This document shows, in pieces, positions 14,254 through 23,251 of a DNA stretch of 30,481 bases. Position 1 is the first letter of the stretch. Each line of letters starts with the position of its first letter. Location of the stretch: positions 1-30,481 of the forward strand of contig JAISIV010000066.1 in assembly GCA_031261865.1 (NCBI GenBank). Reading direction: 5' to 3'. This DNA is from Lactobacillaceae bacterium (lineage in GTDB: Bacteria > Bacillota > Bacilli > Lactobacillales > Lactobacillaceae). Under the pieces are notes generated by a model. The model was not told where the DNA came from, ran no database searches, and saw nothing but the letters and a program-made list of their open reading frames with translations. The translations under genes were made by a program, and so were the position numbers.

Positions 14254-17200
14254 GTGTCGTTTGTTAATAAAAATTACGTATTAATAAGTATGGGTATAAA
14301 TACTGAACTTAACAACGAGACTTCTAAAACTTATTATTTGCAGTTATCAACTTCGGAAACAGTTGTGGCCGCTAATGCCTCTGGTGTGCAAATTCCAATT
14401 AACGGTCAGACTCGAATTGCCATTACTTCCAGAAAAGATCATAACTATGATTTATACATTGATTACGGGCCAACGGATGTCATTAGGCTAAACGGAAAAA
14501 CTTTTACTGGGGACTTAAGAATTGTCTCGCCGAATCAAAATATTGAAATCAATAATACAGAAATCATTTTCGGTTTCGATATATTAAGGATTACTTACTT
14601 TGAGACCTTGCCCGATAATTTCAACAGTGCGTTTTTGTCAGACATCCCACCTCAGGGGATAACGTCGTCGATTACTCAATTCACAGATACTAAACTAAAA
14701 CCTTTTTCTAAAAGTGCAGAAAAGCAGAGTTTGGTGCAGACAATCCTGCCGACACTGATTAGCTTACCTTTGATCTTTGGGGTGACTTATTTTATCGGCA
14801 CAAACCTTAGTTTCTTATCGATTATGATTGTCACCTTAATCTCTGGGTTAATCGTTGGTATTTTATCTGCTTTTCTTAACAACCGGAGAAATTACAAAAA
14901 CCGCCAAAAACGTTTAGCTCGTTATCAAGAGTATTTAAATAAAGTTACTATGGCCAATGTTAAAAATGTTGACTCTACTGAAGTCATTGAGTTTTCAGAG
15001 AAAAGTATTCCATTATTCGATATTCCAGATGACGATTTTGAAATCGAAATAGAACAGGTAACTGATTACCAAAATCAAATCTTAGTTAATCAACTTGTAA
15101 GTTTAGAACATAACAGAACTCTGATTGTGGATCGTAGTTTAGGCGGAATCCAAAAAATCATATTTGAGGATTTAATTAAAAATCCTTCCCACAAATATTT
15201 GGTAATCACAAAAGACTTAAATTTGTGGGCCGAATTTAAATTAAAAAATAATTTGATTGATATAACCGATGACCTTTCATACAACTTGGAAAATTATCAA
15301 ATTATAGTAACCGACTTCGATATTGACTTGCATTTTTCCGGAAGCCATTTAGTCATCCTCGAGAATTCTAGTCTAGCCACTTCTCAATTTAATAAAACAA
15401 TAATCCTCAATAAACCGGTTGCAGCCAAACCTCAAATCAAAGCCCTGCTACTTAATTCTTTATTTCAAGGAGTCCAAATGGATAATAACTTCAAAAATAA
15501 CTTTCAAGATTTCTTCGGTTTTCCATACCAAACCGAATCAATTACCAATCGATGGGAAGCTAAATCAGAAGGGTTAAAAGTGCCAGTCGGGTTTGATCAA
15601 TCCCAAAATAAGCTCTTCTTAGATTTGGAACAAAGTGCTCAGGGTCCACATATGTTGGTTTCTGGGACCACTGGTAGCGGTAAGACAGAATTCTTATTGA
15701 CTTATCTTTATTCATTGGCTTTTAATTATTCTCCAGCCAAAGTTGGGTTTTTAGTCATCGACTTCAAAGGGGGCGGACTGTCTAATCGACTTTCGTCTTT
15801 GCCTCATTTACTAGGCTCCTTCACGAATCTAGAAAACGACCAGATTCAAAGATCGTTCCACTTTATTGAAAAAGAAATTCAAAAACGTCAAACCATTTTT
15901 AAAAATCTTGGAATCTCTGATATTTCTGAGTTTGAAAATTTAAATGATGATGCATTTGTTCCTCATTTATTTATAGTTGCAGACGAATTTGCCGAGCTCA
16001 AGACAACCAATCCTGAATATATTCCTCGCTTAATCTCAATTGCCAGAATCGGTCGTTCTCTAGGAATTCATTTGATTTTGGCTACTCAAAAAGCAAGTGG
16101 GAATATCAATGACGAAATGGTTTCCAATATTTCTACTAGAGTTATTTTTAAAACCAACTCAATAGAAGAGAGTCAATTTATGGTCGGTGATGATTCCGCA
16201 CTTGCTCTCAATAATCCCGGTGAAATGGTCATGCTGTTGGATGGTCAAAAATTAAGAGGGCGATCATTTAATTTTAATGGTCAATTCATAGATAGCGAGT
16301 TTGATTCAGTATCGTTTGATGACAAAAAGACTTCAATTATCGAAACCGTTAACCCTTCGATTAGTCAAAAAGAAAAGGAGTTTGATGACGTCGTTCCAGT
16401 AATTTTACCCAATTCAGTTGAAAATGTTTTAGGTATCGCCGACGAAAACAAGCAACCGCTTATAACATTCGATTGGCTGAGCTTTGATAAAGCGTTGATC
16501 ATTGGTGGTAAAAAGATGGGTAAAACCAACACGATCGATGCTTTAATTAAAAATAGTCCTGAAGATTCAGAATTCATTTTTCTAGGTAAAAGTGGGACGA
16601 TTTCAACAAAGATTATTTTTATGTCAGAAATTGTCACCACCGAAATTCTCGATAAGATTGACTACTATATTTCGTCTAATCCAAAAACTATCCTAGTAAC
16701 AGATAATCTAGATCAATATTTACAAACTGAATATGGAGAAACTCTAAAACAATTGGTTTCCAAATTTAGGAACATTTCCTCAACAACTTTGTTGCAATCT
16801 ATACCAGTAAGCCTTCAATCTCAGTTCTCTCGTTCCTTTTATTTAGGAACTAGTGCACGTGACATCTTTAGCAATTATTCTATTCCTGATATTCCGGGAA
16901 GAGCCGTCTTTCAAGATTTTAACAAACAACAAGTTATTCAAATTGGATTTGCCTCCGCTGAAGAATCATTATTCTCAATTCCGGAAAATAAATTGAATAT
17001 TCTTCCTGAAAAGTTAGAGTCAAAAGAACTTTCTCTAGAGGATAACGACCATCATTTTCCAGTTGGATTGGAGTACTTTACAGCACAAGAAATAAAACTA
17101 GAAATTGCACCTTCGAATATCAATATCTTCCTATTCGAAAACTTTAAATCGGTGGCACCTCAATTGTTTAACCTTATAAAGATTTTCCCCGGTGCCAATT

Positions 17201-17523
17201 TTATTGACCCAACCGAAGAGAATTGGCAACTAAGTTCAACACTCACCAACTATCGAAGTAATTTAAATTCAATCGATTTAAACCAACCATTGATTATTGC
17301 TAATTTGGAAAGCTTTATCAACAAGTTTTCCTTTGAGAAATACTCTGAATTATTAAAAACCCTTCCTGTCTTTGTGTTTTCTGATATCCGATACTTCAAG
17401 CACTCGTTTGATGGAGACTTAAAATACTTCAAACACAACTCAACCAACATTCTTGAATCTACTTCCGAGAATAAATTCGCCACTTTAAATGACCAACAAA
17501 AAATTCTAATGCCGGTAATCTAA
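14254..17523 (+). CDS. essC: EssC-like FtsK/SpoIIIE ATPase of the T7SS-like locus
   Basis: Motor ATPase of type VII secretion, 1089 aa against about 1480 for the S. aureus protein as I recall it. Residues 1-125 are beta-rich and FHA-like; two transmembrane helices follow at about 165-212. ATPase D1 has Walker A GTTGSGKTE (about 471) and Walker B LFIVADEFAEL (about 572). D2 has a usable GxxxxGKT (GGKKMGKTN, about 751) but an Asn in place of the acidic partner in ILVTDNLDQY. The last ~160 residues look like D3 without any Walker A. The start is a GTG at 14254 with no clear ribosome binding site; ATG 14290 is an alternative. It sits 15 bases after the essB-like gene. Confidence 0.88.
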   Translation: MSFVNKNYVLISMGINTELNNETSKTYYLQLSTSETVVAANASGVQIPINGQTRIAITSRKDHNYDLYIDYGPTDVIRLNGKTFTGDLRIVSPNQNIEINNTEIIFGFDILRITYFETLPDNFNSAFLSDIPPQGITSSITQFTDTKLKPFSKSAEKQSLVQTILPTLISLPLIFGVTYFIGTNLSFLSIMIVTLISGLIVGILSAFLNNRRNYKNRQKRLARYQEYLNKVTMANVKNVDSTEVIEFSEKSIPLFDIPDDDFEIEIEQVTDYQNQILVNQLVSLEHNRTLIVDRSLGGIQKIIFEDLIKNPSHKYLVITKDLNLWAEFKLKNNLIDITDDLSYNLENYQIIVTDFDIDLHFSGSHLVILENSSLATSQFNKTIILNKPVAAKPQIKALLLNSLFQGVQMDNNFKNNFQDFFGFPYQTESITNRWEAKSEGLKVPVGFDQSQNKLFLDLEQSAQGPHMLVSGTTGSGKTEFLLTYLYSLAFNYSPAKVGFLVIDFKGGGLSNRLSSLPHLLGSFTNLENDQIQRSFHFIEKEIQKRQTIFKNLGISDISEFENLNDDAFVPHLFIVADEFAELKTTNPEYIPRLISIARIGRSLGIHLILATQKASGNINDEMVSNISTRVIFKTNSIEESQFMVGDDSALALNNPGEMVMLLDGQKLRGRSFNFNGQFIDSEFDSVSFDDKKTSIIETVNPSISQKEKEFDDVVPVILPNSVENVLGIADENKQPLITFDWLSFDKALIIGGKKMGKTNTIDALIKNSPEDSEFIFLGKSGTISTKIIFMSEIVTTEILDKIDYYISSNPKTILVTDNLDQYLQTEYGETLKQLVSKFRNISSTTLLQSIPVSLQSQFSRSFYLGTSARDIFSNYSIPDIPGRAVFQDFNKQQVIQIGFASAEESLFSIPENKLNILPEKLESKELSLEDNDHHFPVGLEYFTAQEIKLEIAPSNINIFLFENFKSVAPQLFNLIKIFPGANFIDPTEENWQLSSTLTNYRSNLNSIDLNQPLIIANLESFINKFSFEKYSELLKTLPVFVFSDIRYFKHSFDGDLKYFKHNSTNILESTSENKFATLNDQQKILMPVI

Positions 17524-17525
17524 CT

Positions 17526-17762
17526 ATGACAAATCCTGATCAGCAAGTTGTTAACGCGATTATTCAACGCCTAAATAAAAAGATTGCCGATTTAGCATTC
17601 TCTACGAATGAAGAAATCGACAATCAATTTAGATATATTAATGACTCAAATGAGTATATAAAAAATTCGTTAACGTCCGTTCTTGATGATAAAACTTTCA
17701 AAAGTGGCATCAAGAATATTGAAAAACTGAAAACTGCAATTCAAATCAAAAGTCCAATTTGA
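17526..17762 (+). CDS. Small helical protein closing the T7SS-like operon (78 aa)
   Basis: I do not recognise this protein. It is 78 aa, entirely polar and helix-prone, with an Asn/Asp-rich middle (NEEIDNQFRYINDSNEYI) and no WxG, membrane helix or signal peptide. It starts two bases after the essC stop, so it is surely co-transcribed. By position it might be a secretion partner or chaperone comparable to the small proteins near EssC in other loci, but I see no sequence evidence for a particular one. Its stop lies one base from the end of convergent tyrS. Confidence 0.7.
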   Translation: MTNPDQQVVNAIIQRLNKKIADLAFSTNEEIDNQFRYINDSNEYIKNSLTSVLDDKTFKSGIKNIEKLKTAIQIKSPI

Positions 17763-17763
17763 A

Positions 17764-19026
17764 TTATTTAATAAGGCCTAAGAAGTTCTTCTTCTTGCCT
17801 TTTTTAACAAAAACGTATTTACCTTCGAAGTTATTCTTCAAATCTAATTCAGCATCGATATCGGTAACTTTGGTTCCATTAATAGTAATTGCTCCATTAG
17901 TTACATCTTCTCGAGCTTGACGTTTTGATTTTTCAACTACTTCTTCACTGACCAATAAATCGACTACATTAATTGGGTTTTCATGAACTTCAAAGGTAGG
18001 CACGGTCGCATCCCCTAAGAAAGCAGCTTCCAATTCATCAACTGTTAAATCATTGATGTTTCCATTGAAGAGAATTTCAGTAATACGTTTTGCTTGTTCA
18101 AGAGCTTCATCTGAATGGACAAATTTAACAACCTCAGATGCTAATTCTTGTTGAGCGACACGCTTTTCTGGATGGTCTCTAACTTCGATTTCTAAATCGG
18201 CGATTTCTTCCGGTGTCTTAAATGTATAAATCTTAAGTAGGCGAATAACATCATCGTCGCTTTGATTTAAGAAGAATTGGTAGAGTTGGTATGGTGAGGT
18301 CAACTTTTCATCTAACCAAACCGTACCTCCTTCAGACTTACCAAACTTTGTCCCATCTGATTTCAATAGCAATGGGGCCGTCAACCCAAAAGCTTTAGCA
18401 GTTGAACCTTCAGATTTATGAATTAGTTCGACTCCTGAAGAAATGTTTCCGTACTGATCACTTCCACCAATTTGGAGCTGTACTCCTTGTCTGAACAAGG
18501 TAAGAAAATCGATAGACTGAAGAATTTGGTAGGTGAATTCAGTAAAGCTAATTCCAGCTTCTAATCTACTTGCAACTACATCTCTTTTAAGCATGACATT
18601 GATAGGGAAAAGTTTTCCATAATCACGCAAGAAGGAAATTAAATCTAACTGTCCTAGCCAATCTTTATTGTTAACTATCTCGAAACCTTCAGTTCCGAAA
18701 AGATTCTCAAATTGTTTTTTTAAACTATCAACATTTTTTTGAATGTCTTCATCGGACAATAACTTGCGTTCGTTTTTCTTTCCAGATGGATCTCCGATCA
18801 TCCCGGTTCCACCCCCAACAACAATCACTGGCTTGTGGCCTCTCAATTGTAAGCGGCGCAAGATTGTTAAAGGAATTAGATGACCGATATGAATCGATCC
18901 GGCCGTAGGGTCAACTCCGACATAGGCTTTGATTTTTTGTTCTTCGAGAAGTTCATCTAGACCTTTCTCGTCAGTTGTTTGGTTAAAAGACTCACGCCAT
19001 TTTAGTTCTTCTAGTAGTGAAGCCAT
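17764..19026 (-). CDS. tyrS: Tyrosyl-tRNA synthetase
   Basis: Charges tRNA-Tyr with tyrosine. The class I HIGH motif is seen in GSIHIGHLIPL and KMSKS as KFGKS (DGTKFGKSEGG). The tyrosine-binding region has QILQSIDF and GGSDQYGN. The C-terminal ~70 residues are an S4 RNA-binding domain (SKRQAREDVTNGAITINGTK). I start at ATG 19026 (420 aa, normal for TyrRS) with GGATGG upstream; the frame extends further upstream only because it runs through the T-box leader. It converges with the 78-aa gene, one base between stops and no terminator visible. Confidence 0.97.
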   Translation of the reverse strand: MASLLEELKWRESFNQTTDEKGLDELLEEQKIKAYVGVDPTAGSIHIGHLIPLTILRRLQLRGHKPVIVVGGGTGMIGDPSGKKNERKLLSDEDIQKNVDSLKKQFENLFGTEGFEIVNNKDWLGQLDLISFLRDYGKLFPINVMLKRDVVASRLEAGISFTEFTYQILQSIDFLTLFRQGVQLQIGGSDQYGNISSGVELIHKSEGSTAKAFGLTAPLLLKSDGTKFGKSEGGTVWLDEKLTSPYQLYQFFLNQSDDDVIRLLKIYTFKTPEEIADLEIEVRDHPEKRVAQQELASEVVKFVHSDEALEQAKRITEILFNGNINDLTVDELEAAFLGDATVPTFEVHENPINVVDLLVSEEVVEKSKRQAREDVTNGAITINGTKVTDIDAELDLKNNFEGKYVFVKKGKKKNFLGLIK

Positions 19027-19034
19027 AATTCCAT

Positions 19035-19248
19035 CCTTTTTTTGTAATAAAAAATCCCAACGCATTAACGCTGGGACGAATTGCTCCGCGGTACCACCCA
19101 AATTGGTTAACAACACGTTAACCCTCTCATTATTATTAACACGTGGTGAAATCTCGTAATAGTTGTGTAATTTCAAAAATACAAAGGACAGTTCACATTA
19201 GCCACCGTCTTTCTGGATGACTTCATATTTTTTACTCTCAACCGAGAT
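19035..19248 (-). promoter_or_regulatory. Tyrosine T-box riboswitch leader of tyrS
   Basis: Senses uncharged tRNA-Tyr and prevents termination. The T-box sequence GGGTGGTACCGCG lies at 19099-19087 on the minus strand. Stem I's distal part shows CCAGAAAGACGGTGGCTAAT, fitting the AGAG..GGTGG pattern. A likely specifier is TAC (Tyr) at 19169-19167, followed by a purine as usual. The terminator follows before the tyrS start. Confidence 0.93.
19047..19077 (-). terminator. T-box terminator hairpin
   Basis: TCCCAGCG and CGTTGGGA form the stem on the minus strand, followed by a T-run. It is the alternative to the antiterminator containing the T-box sequence. Confidence 0.85.
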
Positions 19249-19254
19249 AAAGAA

Positions 19255-19282
19255 AGTATACATTAGAACTACAATAAAACAA
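19255..19282 (-). promoter_or_regulatory. tyrS promoter
   Basis: Minus-strand TTGTTT (19282-19277) and TATACT (19260-19255) are separated by 16 bases, placing the transcript start at about 19248, just ahead of the T-box stem I. Confidence 0.6.
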
Positions 19283-19295
19283 AGGAGATTTTAAA

Positions 19296-20174
19296 ATGAA
19301 GATTGATGCACAAAAGTTAACTGACACTTACAAACTCAGTAACGGTTTAGAAATACCCGTGATTGGTTTTGGAACATTCGAATCAAAAGACGGGGAAGAA
19401 GCCTATAACTCAACTCTTTGGGCATTAGAAGCTGGTTATCGTCATATTGATACTGCTGCTGCTTACGGTAACGAAGAATCCGTTGGACGTGCCATCAAAG
19501 ATTCTGGTGTTGCTCGTGATGATTTGTTCGTAACAACTAAGCTTTGGAATGATTCTCATTCTTATGACAAAGCTAAAGCAGCACTCGAGGCTAGCCTTTC
19601 AAAACTTGGTTTAAACTACGTTGATTTATATCTCATCCACTGGCCAAATCCAAAATCTGTCCGAAACGAATTAGGAGTTGATGGCTGGAAAGAAGCTAAT
19701 GCTGGGGCATGGAAATATATGGAAGAAGCTTATGAAGCCGGCTTAGTTAAGTCAATTGGTGTTTCTAATTTCTTGCCACACCACATCGAAGAACTTAAGA
19801 AAACAGCAAAGATTTTGCCTATGGTTAACCAAATCCGCCTCACTCCTTCTGATGCTCAAGAAGAATTGACTAAGTACAATACTGAAAACAATATCTTAAA
19901 CGAAGCTTACTCTCCACTTGAACGCAATGGTTTCAATGACAATGATGTTGTTGAAAAGATTGCAGCCGACCACAACAAAACCGTTCAACAAGTTTTGTTG
20001 CGCTGGAGTTTAGAACGCGGATTCTTGCCACTTCCAAAATCAACTCATAAAGAATACATTGAAAGCAACACTCAAGTATTTGATTTTGAACTAACTGATG
20101 AAGATCATCGAGAATTGGACAAATTAAAAGGTGCTGCCGGTCAACATTCAGACCCAGACAACACCAATTTCTAA
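19296..20174 (+). CDS. Aldo/keto reductase
   Basis: NADPH-dependent reductase of aldehydes and ketones, 292 aa TIM barrel. The catalytic tetrad is visible: Asp52 and Tyr57 in RHIDTAAAYGNE, Lys82 in TTKLW and His115 in LIHWPNP. The cofactor loop near the C-terminus reads LPKSTHKEYIESN. The start has AAAGGAG 7 bases upstream. It is transcribed alone, divergent from tyrS, and ends in a terminator buried in the convergent dehydrogenase gene. Physiological substrate unknown; 2,5-diketogluconate or methylglyoxal reductase annotations are common for such proteins but not demonstrable here. Confidence 0.93.
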   Translation: MKIDAQKLTDTYKLSNGLEIPVIGFGTFESKDGEEAYNSTLWALEAGYRHIDTAAAYGNEESVGRAIKDSGVARDDLFVTTKLWNDSHSYDKAKAALEASLSKLGLNYVDLYLIHWPNPKSVRNELGVDGWKEANAGAWKYMEEAYEAGLVKSIGVSNFLPHHIEELKKTAKILPMVNQIRLTPSDAQEELTKYNTENNILNEAYSPLERNGFNDNDVVEKIAADHNKTVQQVLLRWSLERGFLPLPKSTHKEYIESNTQVFDFELTDEDHRELDKLKGAAGQHSDPDNTNF

Positions 20175-20178
20175 AAAG

Positions 20179-21069
20179 CTATTTAACTTTTATTACCAAC
20201 TTTCCTAGTTGGTATTTTTTTTGTTCATAATCAAGATGCGCTTGAATTAAGTCGTCTTGTGTTAACTCGTAGACATGAGCAATCGGAACCTCAATACGAT
20301 CGCCAGCAACTAGATTGACTACTTTTTCTAGACTTTCTCCATTAGATTTCATGTACGTGTTTTCAACGTTGTTATATTCGGTCTCATTGTTAATAGAAAC
20401 AACTTTGGCACTCGGATTAGCATTAACGACGATATCCGCTAAAACATCACCGCCAATAACATCAAAAGCTTTATCAAACTCAACATCGTCCAGATTTGAA
20501 ACAACTTCGTCAGCGTATTTGGCTGATTCATTTTCAAGATTAGCATCGCGAACCAATGCAATTACATGAGCTCCAAGAGCTTTTGCGATTTGAATTGCAG
20601 ACAATCCAACCGCTCCATTAGCACCATCTACTAATAGAAGATCTCCGGAAGTAACGTGTAATTCATCGTTTACGATCTGATATGCGGCTTGTCCACTAAG
20701 AGCAAAAGCTGTTGCGCTTTCAAAACTGACATCATCAGGTAGTTTAGCAACTTGTTTTCCAAGTACTGCAGCATATTCAGCATAGCCTTTGAAGTGCGGG
20801 GAAGCAACAACTCTATCGCCTACTTTTAAATCGCCCTCTGCTTCAGGTCCGACTTCTTTTACAATTCCAGCTAAAGAACTACCTAGAACAACAGGCAACT
20901 TGCCATCAGTTCCAAACAGACCTTTCCGATATTTGACATCATAAGGTTCAACCGCCGTAGCAAACACTTCGATTAAAACCTGTTTTTCAGTTATTTCTGG
21001 TTCCGACACAACAGATGCTCTTAGGACATCTTTTGCATCTCCATAATTAATCATTTCAATTGCGTTCAT
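20179..21069 (-). CDS. Zinc-independent alcohol dehydrogenase / quinone oxidoreductase-like protein (MDR family)
   Basis: NADP(H)-dependent reductase of the medium-chain dehydrogenase family, 296 aa. The N-terminal GroES-like domain contains the block EPYDVKYRKGLFG and LGSSLAGIVKEVG; the nucleotide-binding fold shows DGANGAVGLSAIQIAKALGA at about 143-162. Zinc ligands of true alcohol dehydrogenases are missing, which fits quinone oxidoreductases. ATG 21069 has only a weak ribosome binding site. Monocistronic. Likely a general reductase in redox balance; substrate unknown. Confidence 0.9.
   Translation of the reverse strand: MNAIEMINYGDAKDVLRASVVSEPEITEKQVLIEVFATAVEPYDVKYRKGLFGTDGKLPVVLGSSLAGIVKEVGPEAEGDLKVGDRVVASPHFKGYAEYAAVLGKQVAKLPDDVSFESATAFALSGQAAYQIVNDELHVTSGDLLLVDGANGAVGLSAIQIAKALGAHVIALVRDANLENESAKYADEVVSNLDDVEFDKAFDVIGGDVLADIVVNANPSAKVVSINNETEYNNVENTYMKSNGESLEKVVNLVAGDRIEVPIAHVYELTQDDLIQAHLDYEQKKYQLGKLVIKVK
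20193..20222 (+). terminator. Terminator of the aldo/keto reductase gene, inside the opposing coding region
   Basis: TACCAACT and AGTTGGTA form an 8-bp stem with loop TTCCT followed by eight T. The element encodes the last residues of the convergent dehydrogenase. Confidence 0.88.
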
Positions 21070-21158
21070 AGGTCTAATTTTAACGCTTTGCTATACTTTC
21101 AATTAGGCTTTTTTGTAGAAAACCTATCAAATAATATAACTTGTGAGGTAATTAACTA

Positions 21159-23036
21159 ATGGATATTGCCATTGTCGGGGCCGGACCTCGTGGTTTGTCT
21201 GTTGCCGAACGCTTAGTTGCGCATGCTATTGAGTCAAAAACTGAAATTACCATTAAAATTTTTGATCCATATAGTATTGGTGGCCGCGTTTGGGACCCAG
21301 CCATTCCTTATAACAAAAGCATGTTAATGAATACTGTCTCATCTCAAATTTCAATGTTTGTTGATGACAGTATTGAAAATCCGGGACTAATCGTTAAAGG
21401 TCCTAACATGTATGAATGGATGCAACAAGATGCTGAAACTTTTATTGCCAGTCATCCAGAATTTAATGACTATCGTGATCAGTTAAAACTGGGTTCTGGA
21501 GATTATACTAATCGCGGACTAATGGGAGTTTATGCATCTTGGTTCTACCAACGTACTCTCGAGCGCATGCCAAACAACGTAACTCTTCGCTTCGTGCAAG
21601 ATAAAATTGTCGAGATGAAGAAGTCACGTGGAAAGTTCAAGCTAACCACTGAAGACCAAGATAATAATTGGTCAGCCGACTTTGTTGTTCTAGCGACTGG
21701 GCATGCTCATAACAAGTTAAGTAAAGAAGAAGCCTCATTTAATAAATTTGCTGAGCAAAACGACTTAACTTATGTTCGTCCTGGTCATCCTTCTGAAGCT
21801 AACTTGGATATCGTTGCTCCTAAGGAAAATGTGATCGTTCGTGGATTGGGACTTTCATGGTTCGATTACATGGCCGAATTCTCTCTGGGTCGCGGCGGTA
21901 AATTTACCCGCTCACTTAAAGGCGAACTCAAGTATAAGAAGAGCGGAAAAGAACCAATTATCTTTGCCGGTTCACGTGGTGGAATGCCTCTAACAGCTCG
22001 CGGTATCAATAAAAAGAAACCAAGCGAACTTTACGAACCCCTCTTCTTTACTAGAGAAAACCTTGATAGTTTGATCGACCCTAAAAAGAAGACAATCACC
22101 TATGATGATTTCTTTGCTCTATTCGATAAAGAGATTCAATATAAGCATTACCTCAACGTTTCGCAAGATTCTGATTACCGTTCTAAATTATCTGAAGCCA
22201 AGGAAATGCTTAATGAAATGTCGAATGCTGAAGCAGTCGATTTCGAACAAATTGCTCGTAATCACGGTGTGCTGGATAGGCAAATCTGGAATTGGCAACA
22301 ATTGCTTTATCGCTCTTCATTTGTAGACGATAAAGAGGATTTGTCAAAGTGGTTCGTTAAGTACTTGGATCGAGATATCGAGGATGCTAAAAAAGATAAT
22401 ATTAACGCTCCTTACTCGGGTGCCTTTGATATCTTGCGAGATGTTCGTGATTCCATCCGTTATATTGTTGAGCATGACTATTTCGAAACTCAAGAATACG
22501 CTAAGTTCCTAGCTAACTTCACACCAATCAACGTCCTTTTGAGTGTCGGTCCTCCAATTGAAAGAATTGAACAGATGCGTGCTTTGATTAAGGCTGGAGT
22601 CCTAACTATTCTTGGGCCCGGAATCGCTGTTGAAACTGATGACGATAAAAAGGTTTATGTTGCAACTACTAAGCGCGGTGAAAGAGTTGAAGCAAAACAA
22701 TTAGTTGAAGCTCGTTTAAGTTCTACTAACATCAATACTGTTGATGAACCACTCCAAAAACAATTGCTTAAAGATGGAATTATTCAATCAACTACTCTTA
22801 CCAACGGTAAGAAAAAGATGAAACTTGGTGCTGTAGACATTAACCGTGAGACATTCCATTACATTGACAAGAACAATCGTCAAGTAAAGAATGTTTATAG
22901 CTTTGGTATTCCGCATGAAGGACTTAAATGGTTTGAAACTGTTATCCCACGTCCAGGCGTGAATACAGTTGTTCTAAGAGAAGCTTCTCAAATTTCAAAT
23001 CTAATATTTGAAGCCATTGAAGCTAAGAATAAGTAA
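21159..23036 (+). CDS. FAD/NAD(P)-binding protein, large (625 aa)
   Basis: A 625-aa flavoprotein-type protein with the dinucleotide-binding motif GAGPRG at 7-12 and an extended N-terminal Rossmann fold (IKIFDPYSIGGRVWDP). A second motif region lies near 165-175 (ADFVVLATGHAHN), typical of the NAD_binding_9 group. Related proteins are common in lactic acid bacteria, but no function is known to me; oxidoreductase or N-hydroxylase-like chemistry are guesses. GTGAGGT lies about 10 bases before ATG. Single gene with its own terminator. Confidence 0.85.
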   Translation: MDIAIVGAGPRGLSVAERLVAHAIESKTEITIKIFDPYSIGGRVWDPAIPYNKSMLMNTVSSQISMFVDDSIENPGLIVKGPNMYEWMQQDAETFIASHPEFNDYRDQLKLGSGDYTNRGLMGVYASWFYQRTLERMPNNVTLRFVQDKIVEMKKSRGKFKLTTEDQDNNWSADFVVLATGHAHNKLSKEEASFNKFAEQNDLTYVRPGHPSEANLDIVAPKENVIVRGLGLSWFDYMAEFSLGRGGKFTRSLKGELKYKKSGKEPIIFAGSRGGMPLTARGINKKKPSELYEPLFFTRENLDSLIDPKKKTITYDDFFALFDKEIQYKHYLNVSQDSDYRSKLSEAKEMLNEMSNAEAVDFEQIARNHGVLDRQIWNWQQLLYRSSFVDDKEDLSKWFVKYLDRDIEDAKKDNINAPYSGAFDILRDVRDSIRYIVEHDYFETQEYAKFLANFTPINVLLSVGPPIERIEQMRALIKAGVLTILGPGIAVETDDDKKVYVATTKRGERVEAKQLVEARLSSTNINTVDEPLQKQLLKDGIIQSTTLTNGKKKMKLGAVDINRETFHYIDKNNRQVKNVYSFGIPHEGLKWFETVIPRPGVNTVVLREASQISNLIFEAIEAKNK

Positions 23037-23042
23037 CTTTCT

Positions 23043-23072
23043 AACCATCACCTACGGGGTGGTGGTTTTTTA
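23043..23072 (+). terminator. Terminator of the FAD/NAD(P)-binding protein gene
   Basis: CCATCACC and GGTGGTGG form an 8-bp stem (one G-U) with AA/TT extension, followed by a T-run. Confidence 0.85.
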
Positions 23073-23087
23073 ATACAATTTTTCAAT

Positions 23088-23103
23088 TGTTTCACGTGAA
23101 ACA
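23088..23103. promoter_or_regulatory. parS site 1
   Basis: TGTTTCACGTGAAACA is a perfect 16-base palindrome identical to the bacterial parS consensus bound by ParB/Spo0J, which loads SMC near the origin. It lies intergenic, about 6.8 kb from dnaA. Confidence 0.95.
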
Positions 23104-23182
23104 TCTCTATACCCGCTTACTTAAAGTAAACAAGCAACTTAGCCAGGATGTCAAAAAAACAAACCATCGTGAACATCACTAT

Positions 23183-23198
23183 TGTTTCACGTGAAACA
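23183..23198. promoter_or_regulatory. parS site 2
   Basis: A second exact TGTTTCACGTGAAACA, 95 bases from the first (start to start), just before the minus-strand terminator. Confidence 0.95.
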
Positions 23199-23206
23199 AA
23201 ACGTAT

Positions 23207-23234
23207 TAAAAAACCCTGACACCAAGTCAGGGTT
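23207..23234 (-). terminator. Terminator of the rnpA-yidC-signal peptidase operon
   Basis: AACCCTGAC and GTCAGGGTT form a perfect 9-bp stem with a 5-base loop, followed by a T-run on the minus strand, 18 bases after the last gene. Confidence 0.9.
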
Positions 23235-23251
23235 AGGTTGAATAACAATAT

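Noticed and set aside
19027..19176. N-terminal extension of tyrS
   Set aside because: The extra codons run through the T-box leader and terminator; ATG 19026 gives the normal length.
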